Shown here: one piece after another, positions 8,676 through 16,703 of the stretch
Layout of the letters: every line of letters begins with the position of its first letter
Position numbering within the stretch: the first letter of the stretch is position 1
Source: Flammeovirga kamogawensis
Lineage (GTDB): Bacteria; Bacteroidota; Bacteroidia; Cytophagales; Flammeovirgaceae
DNA length: 64,000 bases
Direction: 5' to 3'
Assembly: GCF_018736065.1 (NCBI RefSeq)
Contig: NZ_CP076129.1
Coordinates: 992,001 to 1,056,000, forward strand
Notes under the pieces: generated by a model
Seen by the model: only the letters and a program-made list of their open reading frames with translations
Database searches by the model: none
What the model was told of the DNA's origin: nothing
Position numbers and translations under genes: made by a program

Positions 8676-10547
8676 TTATTTATTCTCATATTTAACATCA
8701 AGTGATTTCGCAACCTTTAAAAGTCGTATCATTTCACTTCTATATCCTTCCTCATCGGTTCCTCTTCCTTCTTTTGCAAGTTGAATAACAGTATCCCAAG
8801 AAGATGAGCCTTTAAATTCTGAATTTCTTAATAACATGCCAAATTCTGCAATTGAAGCAGTAAATTTAAAGTCTGTTGTGGTCTCTGAAAGAGGTTTGTA
8901 ATTACTCTTTACTACCGTTTCAATCAAATTACTTTTACTTTTTGTAGGCTGTTTATACCTCAATTTTAATGTAAGTAGGTCATTGCTATTTTTAGCATAC
9001 TCTGTTAATTCGGTCGATTGGTATTTCAACTCCGACATATTTCTTGTTTTTTTAATAACTGGAACTATTTCGTACAAGGCTGTTACAGAATGACCTGCTC
9101 CTATTTCTCCTGCATCCTTTTTATCGTCATCAAAGTCTTCATCTTCAAGAAGTCTGTTTTCGTAACCAATTAAACGATATTTAGCCACAAATTTTGGGTT
9201 AAACTCTAATTGGAATTTCACGTCCTTCGCTATTGTCATTAAAGTACCTCCAAACTCTTTTACCAGTACCTTCTGTGCCTCTTGTAGGTTATCTATATAA
9301 GCATAATTTCCATTGCCTTTATCAGCAATTATCTCCATTTTATCATCTTGATAATTCCCCATTCCAAAGCCCAATACAGAAATAGCAATTCCTTCGTCTC
9401 GACGTTCTGTAATTAACTCTTCCATTGCTTCGTTACTACTTACACCAACGTTAAAGTCGCCATCAGTTGCTAAAATAATTCTATTGTTCCCTTTTTTAAT
9501 AAAGTTCTGTTTTGCTACTTTATAAGCCAACTTTAATCCTTCCCCACCGGCAGTAGAACCACCTGCTTCTAAATTATCTAGTGCCTCAATAATTTTTGCC
9601 TTGTTACTGCATTTTGTTGATGGTAATTTTAAGCCAGAACTACCCGCATAAACCACAATAGCTACCCTATCTTTTTCATTTAAATTATTCAATAACATTT
9701 TAAATGATGATTTTAATAAAGGCAGTTTATTTTGATTAGACATTGATCCAGAAACATCTATCAAAAAAACAATATTTGATGAGGGTAACTCATCTCTTTC
9801 CATTTTTACTCCTTGGAGCCCTATTTTTAATAATAAATTTTCTTCGTTCCAAGGGCATAACGATAATTCATGATTTATACTAAATGGAACTTCGGTAATA
9901 GGTTGAGGATAACTGTAATCAAAATAATTAATCATTTCTTCTATTCTTACAGCATCTTTAGGAGGTAAATTTCCATTGTTCAAATTTCGTCTAACATTAC
10001 TGTAAGATGCCCTGTCTACATCTACAGAAAAAGTAGATAATGGCTTTTTAGTTACCTTGTGAAAAGTATTTTCTGAAACCTCGGCATAACTTTCTGTATT
10101 TACAGAATTGTTACTACCAATACTTATTACAGAAGAAGTACTCATTTTTTTAGACCTTCTACCTTTACTTCTCCCTCCATAAGCAACTACAATAACTTCT
10201 TCTAATGATTCTGTATCCTCCTCTAATTCAATATGTATCTTATTGAAATTATTTAACTTATAGTCTACTGATTTATAACCGATATACATCGCTTCAAGAG
10301 TTATACCCGTTGAGTCTACAGCAAGCTGAAACTTTCCGTTAAAATCTGTAACCGTACCTTTAGAAGTTCCTTTTATAATAATACTTACCCCAGGAATAGG
10401 AAGTTTATCAATTTTACTGATAACAATACCTTCTACTTTAATATTAGTTTGAGCAAATCCATTAACCTGTAAACAACCTATAAAAAGGGCTAAAAAAGTA
10501 ACTTTAAAGAGCTGAATTAAAATATGCTGCTTCATGTTTTTAATCAT
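8676..10547 (-). CDS. YfbK-like von Willebrand factor A protein with carboxypeptidase-regulatory-like N-domain
   Basis: 623 residues. Signal peptide to about residue 33 (GFAQ). Residues ~35-120 are a CarboxypepD_reg-like domain: KVEGIVISKIDKLPIPGVSI, KGTVTDFNGKF, ending in EEVIVVAYG as in TonB-linked receptors. A linker leads to the YfbK N-terminal domain (FSVDVDRASYSNVRR, NYFDYSYP). The vWA domain follows with a complete MIDAS motif DVSGSMS (Asp264, Ser266, Ser268) and ATDGDFNVG later. The C-terminal third matches the DUF3520-type region (LLTLKLRYKQPTKS). Such proteins probably bind metal-dependent ligands at the cell envelope; the exact role is unknown. It is monocistronic, with a TACTTTTG box upstream and tandem terminators downstream. 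A second ATG four codons in is an equally good start. Confidence 0.8.
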   Translation of the reverse strand: MIKNMKQHILIQLFKVTFLALFIGCLQVNGFAQTNIKVEGIVISKIDKLPIPGVSIIIKGTSKGTVTDFNGKFQLAVDSTGITLEAMYIGYKSVDYKLNNFNKIHIELEEDTESLEEVIVVAYGGRSKGRRSKKMSTSSVISIGSNNSVNTESYAEVSENTFHKVTKKPLSTFSVDVDRASYSNVRRNLNNGNLPPKDAVRIEEMINYFDYSYPQPITEVPFSINHELSLCPWNEENLLLKIGLQGVKMERDELPSSNIVFLIDVSGSMSNQNKLPLLKSSFKMLLNNLNEKDRVAIVVYAGSSGLKLPSTKCSNKAKIIEALDNLEAGGSTAGGEGLKLAYKVAKQNFIKKGNNRIILATDGDFNVGVSSNEAMEELITERRDEGIAISVLGFGMGNYQDDKMEIIADKGNGNYAYIDNLQEAQKVLVKEFGGTLMTIAKDVKFQLEFNPKFVAKYRLIGYENRLLEDEDFDDDKKDAGEIGAGHSVTALYEIVPVIKKTRNMSELKYQSTELTEYAKNSNDLLTLKLRYKQPTKSKSNLIETVVKSNYKPLSETTTDFKFTASIAEFGMLLRNSEFKGSSSWDTVIQLAKEGRGTDEEGYRSEMIRLLKVAKSLDVKYENK

Positions 10548-10587
10548 TTAATAGTTTAGCTATGAGTAATTTTCTATTTTAAGATAG

Positions 10588-10595
10588 CAAAAGTA
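10588..10595 (-). promoter_or_regulatory. Bacteroidota -7 box of the vWA gene
   Basis: Minus-strand TACTTTTG, matching TAnnTTTG, 41 bases upstream of the ATG. The same octamer precedes the gene at 8072. Confidence 0.45.
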
Positions 10596-10692
10596 TTACT
10601 ATTAATTGTATTTAATAGTAATTTAATTCACAATCAAAAAAAAGAGACAAACCCATAGAGCTTGCCTCAATCACATTGGTATATTAAATATC

Positions 10693-12363
10693 TTAATTCA
10701 CGCTATTTGCATTAATAATTTGCATCATCTGAAGTTTTAAATCTGCTTTTGTAGAAGCATATGATTTTTTATCAGCAACATTTTTCCACTCGTGTTTATC
10801 TTTCTTGTGGTCGTACAATTCTTCTTTGCCATTTTTGTATAAGATGTAACGGAAACGCTCTGTTCTATAAGAATATGTTTGTTGCATTACATATTCGGGA
10901 CCTAGTGGTTTTCTAACCTCAATATGCCATAACGCTTGTTTGTTTACAGACACTGCTAAACCTTCTATTGGTTCAGAAATACCTACTCCCATTACGGTTA
11001 ATGCACCTTTTGGGCCTGTCCATGTTGCATTTTTATCTGTTAGGAAAGGACGAATAGAATGGCCTCCTATTTCTGCGGCTTGTTCGTCTAGTTTTGTACT
11101 TCCTTTTAAATTACAGATATCTATAAACGTTGGGTATAAATCTATTAATGAAACAGGGTGAGTTACATCCATTCCTTTCACTTGTTCTTTTGGAGCACGT
11201 ACAATAAAAGGCACTCTTGCACTTTCTTCCCAAGGTGAGTTCTTATACAAGTATTCTTTCTGTCCGAAGTTCCACCCATGGTCTGCCGTAAATACAACTA
11301 TAGTGTTATCTGCAAATTTTGAATTGTCTAAAGCATCAATAACTTTCCCTACTTGGTCGTCCATAAAAGTAACGCAAGCAAGATAGGCTTGTACAACTTT
11401 TCTTAATCCTTCTTTATCATCTTCATAAGAATCACAAAGTGCTTTATAATACTTTAAGCCCATTTGCGACATTGGATAGTTTTCTTTAAAAAATGCATCC
11501 TCATCATCTCCCTCCTTTATAACTGGTAATTTCAATGTTTCTAAAGGATACATATCAAAATACTTTTGTGGAGCATATAATGGAGTATGTGGCTTTACAA
11601 AACCAATTCCCATAAAGAAAGGTTTATCTGAGCCACTTTCTTCTAATTGCTTCAGTTTTTTAACGGCCCAATCTGCATGCTGTTCATCAGGCATTAAATC
11701 CCTGTCCTCATCATTTACATATCTAAATTCCTTTTTTGGGTAGCCCCAACCTGGTTTTAAGTCCGTTCTTGTACTGTCAAATTGAGGAATATCTGTAAGT
11801 GGCGCAAAAGAACCGTCTACAATATTTATACTTCTAAAAGGCTCTGGTACAGAGGGGTGAGGAATTATTTTATTTCCGTTAAATGCATGAGGTCCATAAT
11901 TAATACGTTCTGGCACTCCCCACTCGTTCCATAATTTCTTATCGTTTTTATGCATCAGTTTGCCTGACCCATAAAGTGCATAGCCATTTTCTGCAAATAG
12001 CTGAAACATGGTTTTACTGTGTTTCAATACATCGTGTTTTTTACGAGCCGTCCATCCAAAATCTCTAGAATCGTGTGGGTATACCCCTGTAAATAAAGAG
12101 TTTCTTGCAGGTTGGCAAACTGGTACATTGGTTTGTCCGTTGACAAAAGTAACACCAGAATTTGCCAATTTATCTATGTTAGGAGTTATTGCTTGAGGGT
12201 GCCCACCAAACTTCCCTTCAAAATCATTCAGGTCGTCTACTATAATGAATAACACATTGGGGTGTTGCTCCATTTTATCTTGTGCTAGTACTTTTGGTGC
12301 TAACGTTTGTAGCGCTACTACTCCAAAAATGCCCAAAACAATTTTTCTCAATTGAATTTTCAT
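10693..12363 (-). CDS. Family S1 sulfatase (iduronate-2-sulfatase-like)
   Basis: 556 residues with a signal peptide (cleavage near VLAQ, residue 28). FIIVDDLNDFEG gives the metal-binding Asp pair; VCQPARNSLFTG contains the sulfatase signature C-x-P-x-R with Cys83 as the residue to be oxidised to formylglycine. Later FMGIGFVKPHTPLY, VFTADHGWNFG and KNSPWEESARVPFIV are typical of the iduronate-sulfatase-like subgroup (SulfAtlas S1_7 by resemblance). It should remove sulfate esters from an extracellular or periplasmic glycan. It is last in the minus-strand block with GH78, GH2 and a second sulfatase, which suggests a sulfated rhamnose-containing polymer. Oxidation of Cys83 needs a maturase not in the window. 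Confidence 0.88.
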   Translation of the reverse strand: MKIQLRKIVLGIFGVVALQTLAPKVLAQDKMEQHPNVLFIIVDDLNDFEGKFGGHPQAITPNIDKLANSGVTFVNGQTNVPVCQPARNSLFTGVYPHDSRDFGWTARKKHDVLKHSKTMFQLFAENGYALYGSGKLMHKNDKKLWNEWGVPERINYGPHAFNGNKIIPHPSVPEPFRSINIVDGSFAPLTDIPQFDSTRTDLKPGWGYPKKEFRYVNDEDRDLMPDEQHADWAVKKLKQLEESGSDKPFFMGIGFVKPHTPLYAPQKYFDMYPLETLKLPVIKEGDDEDAFFKENYPMSQMGLKYYKALCDSYEDDKEGLRKVVQAYLACVTFMDDQVGKVIDALDNSKFADNTIVVFTADHGWNFGQKEYLYKNSPWEESARVPFIVRAPKEQVKGMDVTHPVSLIDLYPTFIDICNLKGSTKLDEQAAEIGGHSIRPFLTDKNATWTGPKGALTVMGVGISEPIEGLAVSVNKQALWHIEVRKPLGPEYVMQQTYSYRTERFRYILYKNGKEELYDHKKDKHEWKNVADKKSYASTKADLKLQMMQIINANSVN

Positions 12364-12405
12364 TCTCTATTTATTTTTAATCCTTACGGATGATTTTATC
12401 CTTTC

Positions 12406-15015
12406 TTAAATCTCTTTTGATGAAAACGTTACATTGTGTTTTCCTGCCTTTAATACAATATATTCGGTAGCTGCTTTATTTATTGTATTGTCTACCTCAA
12501 TCGTATCCTTACCAAATGATTTACGTACTAGCTTGATTTCCACACCTTCAGGAATTTCTACATTAAGTTGTCCCCCTTCGTTTTCAAAAGTCCAAGCTAT
12601 TGAAGTACTACCAAAAGGTGTTGGAATATTTGCCGCAATATTTTCTATAGAAGCCGTTGTTTTAGCCAACACCATTTCCGCCATCCCAGGCTTTGTAATT
12701 TCTACCCCAACCAAAAACTCAGCAAACAATCCCGGTGCAAAAGCACTTTCGGTTTGAGCATCCGACCTTGTTCTACCTATCATTCCTTTTTTACCAGTTC
12801 TACCAGAAGCATCTCTCCACCATTCCTCCCATAAAGTTCCATTCATTTCTGGGGCTAACATATGATCAAAACGTTTTCTAAATAAATCAAAAGATTGGTC
12901 TACGTACCCATATTCCGCTAACCCTTTGTGTAAAAAGTAAGACATTGCAGGCGTTACCATAAACATACCCGATGCTCTTGTCACAAAATTCAACTCATCA
13001 TTTTCTAAAATATTTTTAGCTACTGCTTTGGCTTGTTCTTCGGTGGCAATTTGCATAGATAAAGCCATTGCTTGTGCATGTTCGCTGTACTGATCAGATT
13101 GTTTTCCATCAATTAAAGCATCTACAAATAAGCCTTTCTGTTTATTCCAAAACTGCGTTTGAATGGCTTTTTTCGCATTGTTTGCTTGTGAGGTATACCC
13201 TTCGGCATCGTCTTTACCCAACCAAGATAATATTTCAGCATAATCTTGTAAAGCGCCAATATAATGTCCGTTTAGGTTTAAATTTGCCCCTCTTCTATCG
13301 TTCCTTGCATGATCTAGCCAATAGGAGTACGGAGGATTATCTAACAGTCCATCTTTATTGGTATAACTTTCTAAGAGATCCATTAATTTCTGAGCTGTAG
13401 GCATTAATTTTAGTACTGTTTCTTTATCTCCTGAATATAAAAAGTAATTGTGTAAACTTCTTATCCAAAGAATATCAGAATCCAAAATTACCATATAATC
13501 GTTATTTACTAACGGACCGTATGCTGGTAATAAACCGTTTGGTTCTGCCTCTTGTGCTACTTGAACAAGTTTAATAGCTTGTAAAGCATAATCGCCAAAA
13601 GTCCAATAATTGCCCATTGCACCGTAGTACCCTGTCTGAGCGTACTGTCTTCTTTCTCTGTAATTATCGGTATATCCATCTGTTGTACAAGCATCTATTG
13701 TCTTTTCTGTAGCAACTACATATTGCTCCACCCAATCATGAGATTTTGATGTCATACTTCCTTTTTTCTCAAAAGGATAAGCAAACTGATGAATACCAAA
13801 ACTGTTTATCTTAATAGGTGCATCACCCGATTTAATCACTAAAGCTAAATAACGTGATGGTTTAAAATATTGTGCCTGCCATACATCACGTTGACCAGAT
13901 AGAGTCACTTCGTCTAATAAATCTGTGTCTACAACTCTATACGTAAATTGGTTGTTTACCATATACGGAATGCCAATTACTTCTACTTTTGTGCCTTTAA
14001 CTCCTTCAATATCAAACTGAGGCATTCCATTAATCATCTCTCCTAGATCAAAAACCAATAAAAATGTTTTTTGCTCTTTTAAAGCAGGAATAACCAAAGG
14101 ACCTTTTCCTTTTTTATAGGCTTTTACTGAAATGTTCTTGTCTAAAGTACCCGTTAATTGCTGCTTAGGGGCCTTTTTAGGATGATATAAATAGTCTTCT
14201 ATTTGAACTGCTTCTATTAAATTTATTGCCTTATGATCTACCTCCGTTAAATAAGGAATATGACGCTTTTCTAAGTTTGTCCAAGGAGTAGTAATTGCTC
14301 TTGGAATATCATTTTTTTGAGGTCCGGGCCATCCAGAGTTTCTGATTAACCCAACAGCTTTCCCCCATTGAGAATCATCAAAATCTGATTTATACCAACC
14401 TTTAATTTCTTTAGTAAGGTCTACTCTGTCTGCAACTACCAACTGAAAACGGTTCAACTTAGGAGCGTTATTGTCCCATGAAGGATCAACCATTGCTTTC
14501 CAAGAAGAGTTTGTTGCAATAATTTCTGTAGTATTCCCAATTTGCATTTCTAGCTGAGCCAGCATTCCGCCTCTGCCTAATAAGTGGTTGGCATGTTCCC
14601 CTTGTTGGTAATTTGCCTGAACTGCAATTGTATTTTTTCCTTCTTTTAAAAGTGTGGTAATATCCAATTCATCAAAAGATTGGTTGTGTGGTGCAGATCT
14701 AGAAGGACCTCTATTTACATACGTTCCATTAATGTAAAGTTTATAGAGAGATGAAGCAGAAATTTTTATGATTGCATTAGATGGAATATCACTTATAGTA
14801 AATGATTTTCTAAAAAGCACCATGTTATTGGTTGTTGATCGCTTTGTGTCTTGCTGATCCCATACCCATTGTGCTTTCCAATTTTGTTTTGCAATTGTAT
14901 ACGTTGGGTTCCAATGTCCAACTACACCATTTCCCAATTGTGTTGTTTGTGCTTGTGCTAGTGTGGACACTAACAAACACGCCCCTGCTAGTATTTTAAA
15001 AAATCTCTTCTTCAT
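12406..15015 (-). CDS. Alpha-L-rhamnosidase-like glycoside hydrolase (GH78)
   Basis: 869 residues with a signal peptide ending at AQAQ (residue 23). Residues ~45-180 form a jelly-roll carbohydrate-binding part (KAQWVWDQQDT, FRKSFTIS, YKLYINGTYVNRGPSRS). The (alpha/alpha)6 catalytic barrel begins near residue 430; CTTDGYTDNYRERRQYAQTG corresponds to the GH78 DCPxRDERLGW region and places the general acid at about Glu454. WEEWWRDASGRTGKKGM and TRSDAQTESAF resemble the second active-site loop. A beta-sandwich domain ends the protein. It should release terminal rhamnose (or a related 6-deoxysugar) from a sulfated polymer whose sulfates the neighbouring sulfatases remove. The catalytic motif is divergent, so substrate specificity is open. 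Confidence 0.78.
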   Translation of the reverse strand: MKKRFFKILAGACLLVSTLAQAQTTQLGNGVVGHWNPTYTIAKQNWKAQWVWDQQDTKRSTTNNMVLFRKSFTISDIPSNAIIKISASSLYKLYINGTYVNRGPSRSAPHNQSFDELDITTLLKEGKNTIAVQANYQQGEHANHLLGRGGMLAQLEMQIGNTTEIIATNSSWKAMVDPSWDNNAPKLNRFQLVVADRVDLTKEIKGWYKSDFDDSQWGKAVGLIRNSGWPGPQKNDIPRAITTPWTNLEKRHIPYLTEVDHKAINLIEAVQIEDYLYHPKKAPKQQLTGTLDKNISVKAYKKGKGPLVIPALKEQKTFLLVFDLGEMINGMPQFDIEGVKGTKVEVIGIPYMVNNQFTYRVVDTDLLDEVTLSGQRDVWQAQYFKPSRYLALVIKSGDAPIKINSFGIHQFAYPFEKKGSMTSKSHDWVEQYVVATEKTIDACTTDGYTDNYRERRQYAQTGYYGAMGNYWTFGDYALQAIKLVQVAQEAEPNGLLPAYGPLVNNDYMVILDSDILWIRSLHNYFLYSGDKETVLKLMPTAQKLMDLLESYTNKDGLLDNPPYSYWLDHARNDRRGANLNLNGHYIGALQDYAEILSWLGKDDAEGYTSQANNAKKAIQTQFWNKQKGLFVDALIDGKQSDQYSEHAQAMALSMQIATEEQAKAVAKNILENDELNFVTRASGMFMVTPAMSYFLHKGLAEYGYVDQSFDLFRKRFDHMLAPEMNGTLWEEWWRDASGRTGKKGMIGRTRSDAQTESAFAPGLFAEFLVGVEITKPGMAEMVLAKTTASIENIAANIPTPFGSTSIAWTFENEGGQLNVEIPEGVEIKLVRKSFGKDTIEVDNTINKAATEYIVLKAGKHNVTFSSKEI

Positions 15016-15074
15016 CTCTTGAACGTCAAATACTGACGAATTTTGTTATTTCTTTCTTAAAAAATCTTCTATCC

Positions 15075-15110
15075 AACTATTCATCAATAGTTAGTTTTTC
15101 TTGCAAAGTA
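15075..15110 (-). promoter_or_regulatory. Possible promoter and operator/5'UTR hairpin before GH78
   Basis: Minus-strand TACTTTGC (15103-15110) resembles a -7 box. Just downstream lies a perfect palindrome AACTATT-CATC-AATAGTT (15075-15092), at or after the expected start of transcription. This suggests that GH78 and the last sulfatase can be transcribed separately from the upstream genes. Confidence 0.3.
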
Positions 15111-15210
15111 GTATCTAGTCACTTACAAAAATACCACCCATTTTATTATTCTACTACAACAAAATAGCTGATTTATAACACAAAATTAGTCGTCCAATCT
15201 AATTTTAAGA

Positions 15211-16617
15211 TTACATTTCGCTTGTTTCTGGCAAGGTTAACTTAAAGCCCACTTTCCCAGGCTGATCTACCCATAATTTAAGCATATAATCTTTAAAATA
15301 GTTACCCGGTCGCTGAATAATCATATCCATTTTGCCAGTAGATGAAGTTAGATCAATACCGAAATCAAGACCTTTTTTTGTAGTAGCTTTAAATGATGAT
15401 GCTTTCTTGCCAAAAACAATATAATGCCATTCTTCTGGTGCAGTACTTTTATCAATGTATTTCCCTTTTGTATTACCAATTAAAAAAGACTCCCCTAAGA
15501 AAGTATCATACTTAATATTTAATGTTACTCCAACCAATTTACTATTTGCTGGTCCATCTAAAGCATACAGAAAATCTACACTACCCTTCCCAGCTGTTGC
15601 TGTAGTTACTAACGTGTATTCATCACCTTGGAAATTAATGTTGTTTGTTATCTCCAATGTATTTCCATTCACTTTAGTAGAATAATTACTCCCCATTTTA
15701 AGGTTAATTACTTTCCCATCTTTTTTAACAATCAATAAGGCATTCGATAACAACGTAGTATTGTTATGCGTTACAGCTCCCATTAAACCACTATTTTTTA
15801 AAAGAACGGTAGATTTATCATTACTTATTGTCTGCTTATTTTTTACACGTAATGGAGTAGTCGTAGCCTGTTTAGCCACTTTATTTGCCTTTTTTGGTTC
15901 CTGAGAAGCAACAGGCTCACCACCTTTTGGTAATGCAACATATAAAGATACTTTTCCTGGAGTGTTGGGACGGAAATTGACAACATAATCATTATAAGCA
16001 TCAGACTCTGTAGGCAAAACAATGCCTACACTCCCTGCCATCTGACGGAAATATACTTTAGTTTCTACGCTTTCATCTAGCCCAATATCAAATGACATAC
16101 ATGATGTATTTTGTTGAAAAATATTCCATGTTGTTTCTGATGCAGAAGCACCTTCTCTGCTTAATAATTTCTTGACTTTACCATTGATTTTATAGATATC
16201 ACCATCGTAAACATCTACATCAAACAGTAAACTTGCAGCTGTTAATTGGTACCCTTTATTGGCTTCTAGCTGATAGTCAACAGTAAATCCATCTGCTATT
16301 GGCGTAAATACAGATGTTAATTTCATGTTTGCTTTTTTGTGAACGAATTCATTTACAGCATAAACTGCCCCATCTTTCTGAGATATTTCCGCATCTCCTA
16401 AAGTTACTTTTTCAATCTTAGTCCCTTTCTTAATTTCTATTGCCCCGTAAACAATGAGTTTCTTTCCATTATGAAGTACAGCACCTAACATTCCGTTTTT
16501 ATTGACGTTTACAACTGTATTTCCGCTAGTTAATTTATTTCCATCAGCATGTAGTCTTTGTGCAAACAGTACTGTAGAAAATGATAGTGTTAATATTAGT
16601 AGTATTATGCGTTTCAT
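15211..16617 (-). CDS. Secreted protein of unknown function with tandem domain
   Basis: 468 residues, signal peptide ending near residue 19 (LFAQR). The mature protein is a tandem duplication: residues ~20-230 and ~260-468 share the opening pattern (TVVNVNKNGMLGAVLHNGKKL against TVLLKNSGLMGAVTHNNTTL), a middle 'LT/VTTAT' strand region, and the ending (GKVSLYVALPKGGE against GKVGFKLTLPETSE). A linker rich in K/A/T joins the halves. The strand-rich composition and lack of obvious catalytic motifs suggest a beta-sandwich binding protein. It lies between GH2 and GH78 in the sulfated-glycan block, so it probably serves that substrate. I do not recognise the family. Confidence 0.7.
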   Translation of the reverse strand: MKRIILLILTLSFSTVLFAQRLHADGNKLTSGNTVVNVNKNGMLGAVLHNGKKLIVYGAIEIKKGTKIEKVTLGDAEISQKDGAVYAVNEFVHKKANMKLTSVFTPIADGFTVDYQLEANKGYQLTAASLLFDVDVYDGDIYKINGKVKKLLSREGASASETTWNIFQQNTSCMSFDIGLDESVETKVYFRQMAGSVGIVLPTESDAYNDYVVNFRPNTPGKVSLYVALPKGGEPVASQEPKKANKVAKQATTTPLRVKNKQTISNDKSTVLLKNSGLMGAVTHNNTTLLSNALLIVKKDGKVINLKMGSNYSTKVNGNTLEITNNINFQGDEYTLVTTATAGKGSVDFLYALDGPANSKLVGVTLNIKYDTFLGESFLIGNTKGKYIDKSTAPEEWHYIVFGKKASSFKATTKKGLDFGIDLTSSTGKMDMIIQRPGNYFKDYMLKLWVDQPGKVGFKLTLPETSEM

Positions 16618-16703
16618 ATTGTTATTTTTTATCAGAAAAAAGTAAAGTAGAGGCCTAGAGCTGTACCTCTACTTTACTATATAGTAATGCTTTTATGTAA
16701 AGC

